From NCBI GenBank assembly GCA_950097015.1, contig CATNEN010000013.1, forward strand, positions 855,895 to 919,894: a stretch of DNA of 64,000 bases. Direction: 5' to 3'. Under the pieces are notes generated by a model, which had not been told where the DNA came from, ran no database searches, and was given only the letters and a program-made list of their open reading frames with translations. Below, in pieces: positions 33,851-45,500 of this stretch; the first letter of the stretch is position 1; every line of letters begins with the position of its first letter. The stretch is from Macrostomum hystrix (taxonomy: Eukaryota > Platyhelminthes > Macrostomidae). The translations under genes and the position numbers were made by a program.

Positions 33851-34427
33851 CCTCGTTATATCTCACTCCCACTGCATGCCATATCAGGCTTAAAAAGCTT
33901 TAAAAGCCAATTAAGAGTTGAAGGAATAAATTTGAAACTATGGTATTAGAAGGAATTATAGCGCCTCCATCAAACTGCTCAATGTCGTGTACGAGCGTAT
34001 AATCGATCAAATCTGTAGTTGATCTCTACAATTTCTAACACATGCCCAGCTATTAACAGTTGCGCAATCAACCTGTCCTCGCGCCGAACCCCCTAGGGGC
34101 TTGTGTGTGTGGTCGGCGAGAATTTCACAAAATTTTTTATTTGCTCACCGAAGCTTGAAAACTTAGCTCACAAATTGACAATAAATTTCATATTTTAGCC
34201 CGAAGCGGTCTGTCTGAAAATATCGGATAACACAGCTCGTGTCTATGTCCTAAGTATAAAGCAGTCATTAATTTCTAATTAGTGTACTTCGCAGCATCCA
34301 GCAGGAAGATGACTGATTGGGAATTTTACAGCAGCAAGAATGCTTTTAGGAAAAAAACTATGTTTGCAGAGATTTAACTGACAACAACAGCTGCTTTTTC
34401 TTAGAAAAATATTCCTAGATTGTAATG
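33851..34427. other. No recognised feature
   Basis: AT-rich unique sequence with no supported exon. Confidence 0.45.
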
Positions 34428-34735
34428 GGGGTGAGTGGCAGAGCGGGCTAACGCGTTTGCCTCTCGCACCAAGGTCCCTAAGCTCGATTCTGTGGCGAGG
34501 GCCGCATTAATTTGGGGCGCAGCAGCGGAGAGAAGGCTTGGGGGCTTGTGGTGCAATTTACACCACTGAGGGTCAACCTCCAAGGCACAGTGAGAGTGTA
34601 CACAGCATGAAGATGAGAAAGTCAGGGCGGATGTACACACCTGTGTGCATGTGTGCTCAGGAGTCAGGTCTACTGTCACCAAATGATGTGCCATTTCCCA
34701 CAGCCCTCCTGCAATTATTAATTATTATTTTTTTT
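34428..34735 (+). mobile_element. SINE-like element A, copy 2 (uninterrupted)
   Basis: tRNA-like head 'gtggcagagcgggctaacgc' (A-box-like) and 'taagctcgattctg' (B-box-like), then the body shared with copy 1, ending in an AT-rich tail with a T run ('attaattattattttttttt'). It gives the unsplit form against which the minisatellite insertion in copy 1 can be measured. No clear target-site duplication was found. Confidence 0.72.
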
Positions 34736-35027
34736 TTCCCATTGCATGATATATTGGGAGATAGACGGATGTCTTATACATGGATGGTGTTATTTGTAGA
34801 CCTCCTGATAGTTTTTCAAATGCGATTGGCCAATCATAAATGTTGATACTATGCGAGCATACGGAGTGACTTTAAGTCAAGCACACAGCGGCGCGTGTCA
34901 ACAAATCAGTTGTGGTTTAGTTGCCACGTGCCATCAAGTGGGTGTGGCATCTGTAGGCGGCGTGCAGTTCACTGCTTAGTCTGGGCTACTTTTCAATGAG
35001 GCTAAGCTGAGACAATTTAGCTGAGAC

Positions 35028-35600
35028 GTGTGTGAGAGAAGGGGAGAAAGTAAGAGAGAGGGTGAGAGTGAGAGAGGGGGTGAGAGTGAGAGAGGGGGTG
35101 AGAGTGAGAGAGAGGGTGAGAGTGAGAGAGAGGGTGAGAGTGAGAGAGGGGGTGAGAGTGAGAGAGAGGGTGAGAGTGAGAGAGAGGGTGAGAGTGAGAG
35201 AGAGGGTGAGAGTGAGAGAGAGGGTGAGAGTGAGAGAAAGAGGGTGAGAGTGAGAGAGAAGGTAAGAGTGAGAGAGAGGGTGAGAGTGATAGAAAGAGGG
35301 TGAGAGTGAGAGAGAGAAGGTGAGAGTGAGAGAGAGGGTGAGAGTGAGAGAGGGGGTGAGAGTGAGAGAGAGGGTGAGAGTGAGAGAGAGGGTGAGAGTG
35401 AGAGAGAGGGTGAGAGTGAGAGAAAGAGGGTGAGAGTGAGAGAGAAGGTAAGAGTGAGAGAGAGGGTGAGAGTGATAGAAAGAGGGTGAGAGTGAGAGAG
35501 AGAAGGTAAGAGTGAGAGAGAGGGTGAGAGTGATAGAAAGAGGGTGAGAGTGAGAGAGAGATGGTGAGAGTGACAGAGAGATAGAGTGAAAGAGACAGGG
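35028..35600 (+). repeat. 18-bp purine-rich minisatellite
   Basis: About 31 copies of 'gggtgagagtgagagaga', with 'gggggtg', 'aaagaggg' and 'gaaggta' variants. A block including 'gtgatagaaagaggg' recurs at about 35,287, 35,473 and 35,530. Confidence 0.94.
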
Positions 35601-37590
35601 TGAGGCATTGTCAAGAGAATGCGGCTAAACGCGGCGTGGAATATTTGTCGCTATGGTTAGTCCCAAAACGGCAACAGGTCCGATATGTCGTGAAAAAAAA
35701 AATTTGAAACACAGGCGGCAAAGCAGCCAAAAATGAAAGAGTCATCGGAAGATTTTTTTGTTAATTATCAAAGGATCAACAAAGAGAGACAAACAATGAA
35801 CTTATGAATGAATTGAATGAGCGCGTTAGCTGTTCAGTTCTCAAGCATGCCAATTATGCCCACTCGATGCAGTCAGTAGTTGGCAGTGCCTGGCGCACTT
35901 GGGATTATAGTTGCAGATCTGCACTAACAAAAGCGATAGAATTTGATTATTATCATTATTATTGGGCTACTTGGGGAGAAAAAGAACAACGGACTGGAAC
36001 GAACAAAAAGACGAACCACCGCTTTTTGCCGAAGCCGCCCCAGGGGCAAAAATTATTATAGTTACCTCTCATTTATGACAACTTTTTTCCCCAAATCCCA
36101 AATTCCCTTAGCTTGGAAGGGCTTGGGGGTGGCTGGGGGGCAGGGCCTTCACAGCATGGGATCAAGGAGTGCATTGGGAAAATGTCACCGGGAACTTACA
36201 GTTTATAACTGTAGGTGTGGGATAAGTGGCGCTGATGACCCCCCGTTGGTCTACTATGCAGATAAGAGCAAAAAAACCTGAGCAGGCAGGTAACAAAGGG
36301 ATAAAAACACGGGAAGTAGCAGGCTTAGTGCCCTACTGCATTTGCAATTTCCCAATGCGAAATCCCGCTGTGAGCCTCGGCCTCAGCCTAGTGATGAGAG
36401 CTGCAGATAGACTGTCCTCTCTATAGTCTGATTTCTCTATAATTTTCCAGACGCTCCGATTATGATCTTCCGGCTGCTGAGCTATTGTCTAGACAGACTG
36501 ACAATATATCGAGAAAATACAATTAAAGTGCAGGTGGAAACAGAACACGAGATTATGCGAATGAGAGAAGAGAGACTGGGAGAGAGAATAATGAGCACGG
36601 AATATCTGACGAAAGAAGCAATAAGAAGAACAAGAAGACACAGTAATCCAAGACAGAACTCTAGAACTATTCAAAAGCAGACGACAAGACCGCTCAATCA
36701 ATCTAAAGGCCTATATCCACACCGATAATACAGATCAGTGAAGTAGTGTGGAACGCAGCGTGAGAAAAGTCGGTCGCGGCCAGACCCGGCAAATATTTAC
36801 TGGGGTTCCCGCACAAACACGAGCAATTGGAAATGGTTAAAAGGAAGGGGAGAATTTAAAATTGGGTCGTGCTCAGTGAGACGGCCCTGTTGATGACGAG
36901 TGAGAATTTTGTGCTCAGTCTCAGACTCTCAGACTGTCATGGACAGAAAGAAAAGACAAACAACACTTTGAGAAAGTTTTTATTGATCCACACACTTGGG
37001 TAGACTCAATGGGATAACAGTCGATGGTCCAAGAAAAGGGTAAGTGGAAGTAAGTTAAGGGAAAATTATTCTGCTTTTGAGGGAGTTTCAGTTGTGACAG
37101 ATGTTTGCCAAAGCTTAAGGATCTTGTTTGCATCTCCCCTAATAGAAATAGGTGAGTCCTTTGAGTCTGCGATTGCTGTGAACCTTGGGGGATATCAGAG
37201 GGAAAATGGAACCTTTTGCTCAGCTGTTTTCATCATTAACGCTAAATCCCATAAGGTCGAGTCGGGGTCTTCCAGAGGCCATTTAGGGGGGATCGTAAAA
37301 TCATAATTTTATTATTTAGCTCGCGATGCTAACACACGGATTGAACACAATGATAGGTGCAATAACTTTTTTACCTGGAAGTGGTCCTAAAAATAGAAAT
37401 AAATGGCTAATTTAGGACTCAAATTTATTGAGACAGGAATGAGAAGGCCAAGAAGAATATTGTTCGCTTTAAAAAATAGCCGACAATTTTACGACCGAAA
37501 GAGCATAAACGCTATGCATGCTCACTGTGAATCATGTCAGAAAAGGGAGATTCTCAACTCAGCCTTTTAACTAAAATGATCCCCAAAAAA
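35601..37590. other. No recognised feature
   Basis: 2 kb of unique sequence. Open frames of 66-112 codons (35,804-36,061, 35,943-36,281, 36,462-36,728) overlap each other, lack family motifs and have no consistent splice partners. I found nothing to support a gene. Confidence 0.4.
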
Positions 37591-39835
37591 CTTTCATAAT
37601 CCCAAAATGACTCAAATAATCCTCAAATGACTCTCCTGATCCTCAAATGACTCTCCTGATCCTCAAATGACTCTCCTGATCCTCAAATGACTCTCCTGAT
37701 CCTCAAATGACTCTCCTGATCCTCAAATGACTCTCCTGATCCTCAAATGACTATCATGATGCTCAAATGACACCCCATGATCCTCAAATGACTCTCCTGA
37801 TACTCAAATGACTCTCCTGATACTCAAATGACTCTCCTGATCCTCAAATGACTCTCCTGATCCTCAAATGACTATCATGATCCTCAAATGACTCTCCTGA
37901 TCCTCAAATGACTATCATGATGCTCAAATGACACCCCATGATCCTCAAATGACTCTCCTGATACTCAAATGACTCTCCTGATACTCAAATGACTCTCCTG
38001 ATCCTTAAATGACTCTCCTGATCCTCAAATGACTCTCCTGATCCTCAAATGACTATCATGATGCTCAAATGACACCCCATGATCCTCAAATGACTCTCCT
38101 GATACTCAAATGACTCTCCTGATACTCAAATGACTCTCCTGATCCTCAAATGACTCTCCTGATCCTCAAATGACTATCATGATCCTCAAATGACTCTCCT
38201 GATCCTCAAATGACTCTCCTGATACTCAAATGACTCTCCTGATACTCAAATGACTCTCCTGATCCTCAAATGACTCTCCTGATCCTCAAATGACTATCAT
38301 GATGCTCAAATGACACCCCATGATCCTCAAATGATTCTCCTGATACTCAAATGACTCTCCTGATACTCAAATGACTCTCCTGATCCTCAAATGACTCTCC
38401 TGATCCTCAAATGACTATCATGATCCTCAAATGACTCTCCTGATCCTCAAATGACTCTCCTGATACTCAAATGACTCTCCTGATCCTCAAATGACTCTCC
38501 TGATCCTCAAATGACTATCATGATGCTCAAATGACACCCCATGATCCTCAAATGACTCTCCTGATACTCAAATGACTCTCCTGATACTCAAATGACTCTC
38601 CTGATCCTCAAATGACTCTCCTGATCCTCAAATGACTATCATGATGCTCAAATGACACCCCATGATCCTCAAATGACTCTCCTGATACTCAAATGACTCT
38701 CCTGATACTCAAATGACTCTCCTGATCCTCAAATGACTCTCCTGATCCTCAAATGACTATCATGATCCTCAAATGACTCTCCTGATCCTCAAATGACTAT
38801 CATGATGCTCAAATGACACCCCATGATCCTCAAATTACTCTCCTGATCCTTAAATGACTCTCCTGATCCTCAAATGACTCTCCTGATACTCAAATGACTC
38901 TCCTGATACTCAAATGACTCTCCTGATCCTCAAATGACTCTCCTGATCCTCAAATGACTATCATGATCCTCAAATTACTCTCCTGATCCTTAAATGACTC
39001 TCCTGATCCTTAAATGACTCTCCTGATCCTTAAATGACTGTCACAATCCTCAAATGACGCTCATCATCCTCAAATTATTAAAATAATAATTCTCCTAATC
39101 CTTCCATGATCATCAAATGACTTTCACAATCCTTAAATGTCCCCTATGATCCTCAAATGCATATCATGATACTTAAATGACTCTCTTGATCCTTAAATGA
39201 CTGTCACAATCCTCAAATAACTCTCCTGATCCTTAAATGACTCTACTGGTCCTCAAATGACTCAAATGACTCAAATGATCCTCAAATGACTCAAATGATC
39301 CTCAAATGACTCTAATGATCCTCAAATGACTCAAATGATCCTCAAATGACTCTAATGATCCTCAAATGACTCAAATTATCCTCAAATGACTCTAATGATC
39401 CTCAAATGACTCTAATGATCCTCAAATGACTCAAATGATCCTCAAATGACTCTAATGATCCTCAAATGACTCAAATGATCCTCAAATGACTCTAATGATC
39501 CTCAAATGACTCAAATGATCCTCAAATGACTTCCGTCATCCTTAAATGACTCAAATGATCCTCAAATGATCCTCAAATGATCCTCAAATGATCCTCAAAT
39601 GATCCTCAAATGATCCTGAAATGATCCTCAAATGACTCAAATGATCCTCAAATGACTCAAATGATCCTCAAATGACTCAAATGATCCTCAAATGACTCCC
39701 GTCATCCTCAAATGACTCAAATGATCCTCAAATGACTCCCGTCATCCTCAAATGACTCAAATGATCCTCAAATGACTTCCGTCATCCTCAAATGACTCCC
39801 ATGATTGCAAAATGAGTCCCATGATCCTAAAATGA
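37591..39835 (+). repeat. 20-bp minisatellite with higher-order structure
   Basis: About 110 units. Until about 39,250 the unit is 'gactctcctgatcctcaaat'; a marker pair 'gactatcatgatgctcaaat' plus 'gacaccccatgatcctcaaat' recurs seven times at 120-240-bp spacing. After 39,250 the array changes to 'gactcaaatgatcctcaaat' and even 10-bp 'gatcctcaaat' runs. Confidence 0.95.
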
Positions 39836-42416
39836 ATTTAAGTTACTGTTTTTTTAAATAGTTTTTAACTAGTACGACACCTGTTTTTAAACTAAAAGTA
39901 ACTAGATAATTACTATTTAACATAATAAATGATGGTTCACTCAAATTTCATTTTTTGATCACGCAAGACTTTCAATTGATCATTTTGTTTGTCTGTTGTC
40001 AAACGCGAGCCTGGCACCCGCACAAACATCAAAGGGTTTGTCTTCCGTTTTTTCTCTCTAAAGTTTGACTCTCACTTCAGAATAATTTGATATTAGTCGC
40101 TGACATTTATATAACCCTTCTTTACAACTTGTGCAGATACAAAAAGACACACGCACACAGAGACTCAATTAAGAATTCAAATTATTTAACACGGGTATGG
40201 ACATATTTTTTGTTCTAGAGAATGGTGTCACGCGAAAATACGATACTTAACGGGTCTCAGTGCTATACCTGATCTTTTATATTATATCGCGGGCCATAGC
40301 AACCGTGCACAATATGCCACGGAGACCGAGCTCTGCAAACTCCAAGCGCGCATCTTTGCTGACATTTTCGGAATTTGGGGGAGGCCCCGTACGTATAGCA
40401 ACCAATATTAGCGGATTGGAGCGGAAGTGGAAATGAGATCAGAATTCTAAATCTGGTTGTTAAGATGCGCGTTGAAATTAATAATTAATTTCTTTGATTT
40501 CATCATCATTTCTTTCGGATGCAAAATCTTAGATAGTCAAATTATTATTTTTTTCATCCAAGCCTTATCCCTGAATAAGCAGCTGATCACGCAACACACA
40601 GCTATATGCATATAATACTCACACACATTGATGAGCACCGAATGAGCAACTAGTAACGTTATTAAATTACTCTACAAATTATGGATGTCACTTTGGTCAA
40701 GATAAATTTGTTAGAAAAAACATCTATGCCGCAATGTGAAAAAAGCAGTGGATAATTACTGCGCATACAAATTTGAGTATCAAATTGCTCAACTGTCCCA
40801 TATACGAGTATTATGTTGCGCTTCTTTCGATGAAACAATAATAAGTATATAGTAGTAATTTGACTCAGAAAATAATGATGGAGATTGAATTCTGATAGCA
40901 AACGCATAGTCTCAATAAATAATCATGGCCGATAAAAAAAGATTAATAAAGCTTTATCTTAGGGACAGATGGTGCTCTGTTGATAGAACAAAACCGGTCC
41001 GGCTTTTTTCAGTGCCAAATAAAAGAAAAACTTTATTGGTTTATCTCACGACAGACTGGTGTGTGTGAGTGTGTGTGTGAGTGTGTGTGTGAGTGTGTGT
41101 GTGAGTGTGTGCAGATGCATAGCCCACTTATTGGGACTCGCGTATGCATAGTGACCCGTGCTCTTGGGCCGAAATAAGTGTTGGGCCAGGCCCAAGAAGT
41201 GCGTCCAACACTGCCAAAAATTTGGAGCTATTAGGAAAAAAAAATATCCACTGAAACCGCATTTTTTTTGTCCAAAAGAAAAAATTCATTTTTTTCATTT
41301 GCAATTGAAGATTTTTTATTAATCTAATAATAATTGCTGGCCCAATAATGTGAAAACTGATGCAAACAAACGTAACTGACCCAATAGTGTTGTTCGGACA
41401 AAATGCGAATTATGTGCTCTAGCATTTTTGAATCGAATTTTCAAAGCCGCTACTGATAGTAGTATTTTCGAATTCGTTTTAGGCGGCTCGCTTTTAAAAC
41501 TCGCGTTCAATGAGACTGACTCCCCTCTGTATTTCTAATGCACAGTGGCTGTGTGACTAGGAAGTAATGAATGTTACGTTGATTGTGAAACTGTACTTCT
41601 GTCCATAAAAATCCCCGACTGCAACTGAATGTGCAGGTATAGCCTTTTAGTTATTTACAATTTATAACGCTAGTTACAGGATGGAGGGTGGGAGCTTTGT
41701 TTGACGACAGAATGCAAAATCTAGAATATTCATGCGTTCATATTAGAGATTTTAACACAGTTAAAATTATTGTATTATTCGTAGTGCAATGCAAAAGAGC
41801 TATGCGCTTTTAAAGATTTAGTATTTTAGCATTGTCGCATTAGACATTACTAAATTCCCAAATATTTATCTACCAATTTAAAAGAACTTTTAACTAAGAT
41901 TCAAATTCACTTATGGAGTCCAGAAGCTGACTAAACAGAACAGTGAGAACTCATACTCCTAAAATGAAAACATTTTTGCTCAATGAATCAAAGGCATCGA
42001 TTCTACAAGAATCAAATTCCAGATGACAAGTTGTGGCACTATGTATTGCCTATATTTTACTAGCGCGCAGCTCTTAAAGGCTGTCTTCAAAATGCCATCA
42101 GTTTATCACACATGCAGACTTATGCCTATGGATCATTTAAAAGGGCCTCGTGTTCTGGGGTTGTTGTTGTTGACCTGAAAGTGTTGGGACAGCCTATTGG
42201 GGGGCTCTTGCTCTATCCACTGAATTAATCGATAACGCCCCATCTACATTTAATTGGACGCCTTGTTTCACACCCTGTACAATTTCACAAACCCCTAAAA
42301 TCTTTTACCCGTCTGAACCAGTAAGAAATGAACGACATACAAGCCCTACTAAGCCAAAGAGGGTGGACCCCTGTTCTGTCTTTATTAGCCTAAAAAAAAC
42401 TAGTGAAAAGCTTTTT
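39836..42416. other. No recognised feature except a short GT repeat
   Basis: AT-rich unique sequence left of the recombinase-like gene. A 'gtgtgtgtga' microsatellite lies at about 41,058-41,112. No exon or RNA gene could be supported. Confidence 0.45.
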
Positions 42417-42540
42417 AAGTGACTGCTTCGATCCTTAGTATTTTAAGTGACTGCTTCGATCCTTAGTATTTTAAGTGACTGCTTCGATCCTTAGTATTTT
42501 AAGTGACTGCTTCGATCCTTAGTATTTTAAGTGACTGCTT
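42417..42540 (+). repeat. 28-bp tandem repeat abutting the recombinase-like gene
   Basis: Four full copies of 'aagtgactgcttcgatcctt' plus 'agtatttt' and a partial fifth ('aagtgactgctt') that ends only nine bases before the ATG at 42,550. It therefore lies in the 5' UTR or core promoter. Confidence 0.92.
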
Positions 42541-42549
42541 GTCGCCACA

Positions 42550-45500
42550 ATGAGGCGACAAGCGAACAAGAAGGGAAGAAAGAAAAAGAAAGACTCTTCA
42601 GAATCAGAATACCATCCGAACTTTCGCGTGGAAGTAAGGTTCGACAAGAGGCACCCATCTTATGGCCAAACGAATGTTGTATATTTGAAAGACTTGACAT
42701 ACTCGGGCAAGCTGTGCCATGGCACCAGAGTCTCAATGGCTTGGAAAGCGAAGGAGTGGTTCGGTACCGTCACAAATATGTAAGTAGCAAATTACTTTCC
42801 AACATTTGTCTTTCTTTGTTCGCTTAACATTTTGAGACCACTAGCCAAAAGCAATTTTGATTTTCGGAACACTGCTTTGCAGATATGTCGACGTTGATCC
42901 GCTTCCAGCTGGTGCAGTTACCTCGGGACTTCGCACTACACTAACAGGTAGGCGGCGAATAAACTTCTGGAATTCACTGAATCAAAAAGCCTATAGCGTA
43001 TAGATATATTTCACCTAAAAGAGATGCAATATGCTTTATGCAGTTTAGGGAATATGAACGTACTCGAACTTAAATTTGATTTCGTGAAATTTACGGAATA
43101 TAAAACGCGCCTTTATAAAGAGCATCAAGAACTGTACATTTCGATGCAATCCCAATCTACGATCATTACAGCTGAAGAACTTAGTCAAGGCAAAACTCCC
43201 GGCGATTGCTTTGAGGACTATTATATTGGTAAGTAATAAAAGCATTGTCACCAAAATTAAGAAAAAACCCGATTCGATTCGATATTAAAAAACTCACACG
43301 TTACAGAAAAGGAGAAGGAGTACATAAATAAACAACTCAGCGAAAAATCCAGTCAGTCCAAGAGAGAAAACTACGCTGATTCTGAGAGACAAGTCAGCTG
43401 CCTTGATTCGCTTCCTCCTGCAGCTTCACACACTGCCAAACTGGACGATCTCAGCAGCGCCTCCAATCGATCCGCTGATTCTGAGAGACAAGTCAGCTGC
43501 CTTGATTCGCTTCCTCCTGCAGCTTCACAGACTGCCAAACTGGACTATCTCAGCAGCGCCTCAAATCGATCCGCTGATTCTGAGAGACAAGTCAGCTGCC
43601 TTGATTCGCTTCCTCCTGCAGCTTCACACACTGCCAAACTGGACGATGTTAGCAGCGCCTCCGATCGACCTGGTGAGTCCCGCTTGACAATGCCATATGA
43701 ATAAGAGCTAAAACAGACCAATTTCAGCATTGAAATATTAAAAACGCATTTCCTGGAACACTGCTGAAAGACACTAAACAGTCGGCATTTTTCAGCTTAG
43801 AAGACAGGGCATTGTTGGGACATGCAGTTCAAAGTGTGTTCTGATAAAACAGGGCATTTTTAGGACATGCAGAACAAAGTGTGTCGCGATAAAACAGGGC
43901 ATTGTTGGGACATGCAGATCAAAGTGTGTTTCGATTCAACAGGGCATTGTTGGGACACAAGAGATTATGTAAAGTGCATGCAGGAGATAAAAGTGTTCAA
44001 TGTTTTCTCCCTTGTGTGCAGATTCGGTTGCTAAGGAAAAGAAGAAGCGAGGCAGCAGCGGCAACGGCCCTTCGGCTCCAAAGTCTGTCAAATTTGACGA
44101 TGTCAGCGGCGCCTCAAATCGATCCGCTAATTCTGAGAGCGGAAGCGTCGGTGTCGATTCGCTTCCTTCTGCAGCTTCACACACTGCCAAACTGGACGAT
44201 CTCAGCAGCGCCTCCAATCGATCCGCTGATTCTGAGAGACAAGTCAGCTGCATTGATTCGTTTCCTCCTGCAGCTTCACACACTGCCAAACTGGACGATC
44301 TCAGCAGCGCCTCCAATCGATCCGCTGATTATGAGAGACAAGTCAGCTGCCTTGATTCGCTTCCTCCTGCAGCTTCACAGACTGCCAAACTGGACTATCT
44401 CAGCAGCGCCTCAAATCGATCCGCTGATTCTGAGAGACAAGTCAGCTGCCTTGATTCGCTTCCTCCTGCAGCTTCACACACTGCCAAACTGGACGATGTT
44501 AGCAGCGCCTCCGATCGACCTGGTGAGTCCCGCTTGACAATGCCATATGAATAAGAGCTAAAACAGACCAATTTCAGCATTGAAATATTAAAAACGCATT
44601 TCCTGGAACACTGCTGAAAGACACTAAACAGTCGGCATTTTTCAGCTTAGAAGACAGGGCATTGTTGGGACATGCAGTTCAAAGTGTGTTCTGATAAAAC
44701 AGGGCATTTTTAGGACATGCAGAACAAAGTGTGTCGCGATAAAACAGGGCATTGTTGGGACATGCAGATCAAAGTGTGTTTCGATTCAACAGGGCATTGT
44801 TGGGACACAAGAGATTATGTAAAGTGCATGCAGGAGATAAAAGTGTTCAATGTTTTCTCCCTTGTGTGCAGATTCGGTTGCTAAGGAAAAGAAGAAGCGA
44901 GGCAGCAGCGGCAACGGCCCTTCGGCTCCAAAGTCTGTCAAATTTGACGATGTCAGCGGCGCCTCAAATCGATCCGCTAATTCTGAGAGCGGAAGCGTCG
45001 GTGTCGATTCGCTTCCTTCTGCAGCTTCACAGACTGCCAAACTGGACGATCTCAGCAGCGCCTCCAATCGATCCGCTGATTATGAGAGACAAGTCAGCTG
45101 CATTGATTCGTTTCCTCCTGCAGCTTCACACACTGCCAAACTGGACGATCTCAGCAGCGCCTCCAATCGATCCGCTGATTATGAGAGACAAGTCAGCTGC
45201 CTTGATTCGCTTCCTCCTGCAGCTTCACACACTGCCAAACTGGACGATCTCAGCAGCGCCTCCAATCGATCCGCTGATTCTGAGAGACAAGTCAGCTGCC
45301 TTGATTCGCTTCCTCCTGCAGCTTCACACACTGCCAAACTGGACGATGTTAGCAGCGCCTCCGATCGACCTGGTGAGTCCCGCTTGACAATGCCATATGA
45401 ATAAGAGCTAAAACAGACCAATTTTAGCATTGAAATATTAAAAACGCATTTCCTGGAACACTGCTGAAAGACACTAAACAGTCGGCATTTTTCAGCTTAG

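Noticed and set aside
32032-33949. Three plus frames of 574-623 codons
   Set aside because: They are the same 20-bp repeat read in three frames, with no codon bias or splice evidence.
35804-36728. Plus frames of 85-112 codons
   Set aside because: No family motif, no codon pattern like the real exons nearby, and no matching splice partners.
41058-41112. Telomere-like repeat
   Set aside because: It is a (GT)nGA microsatellite, also seen at 53.25 kb, not a telomeric TTAGGG-type repeat.
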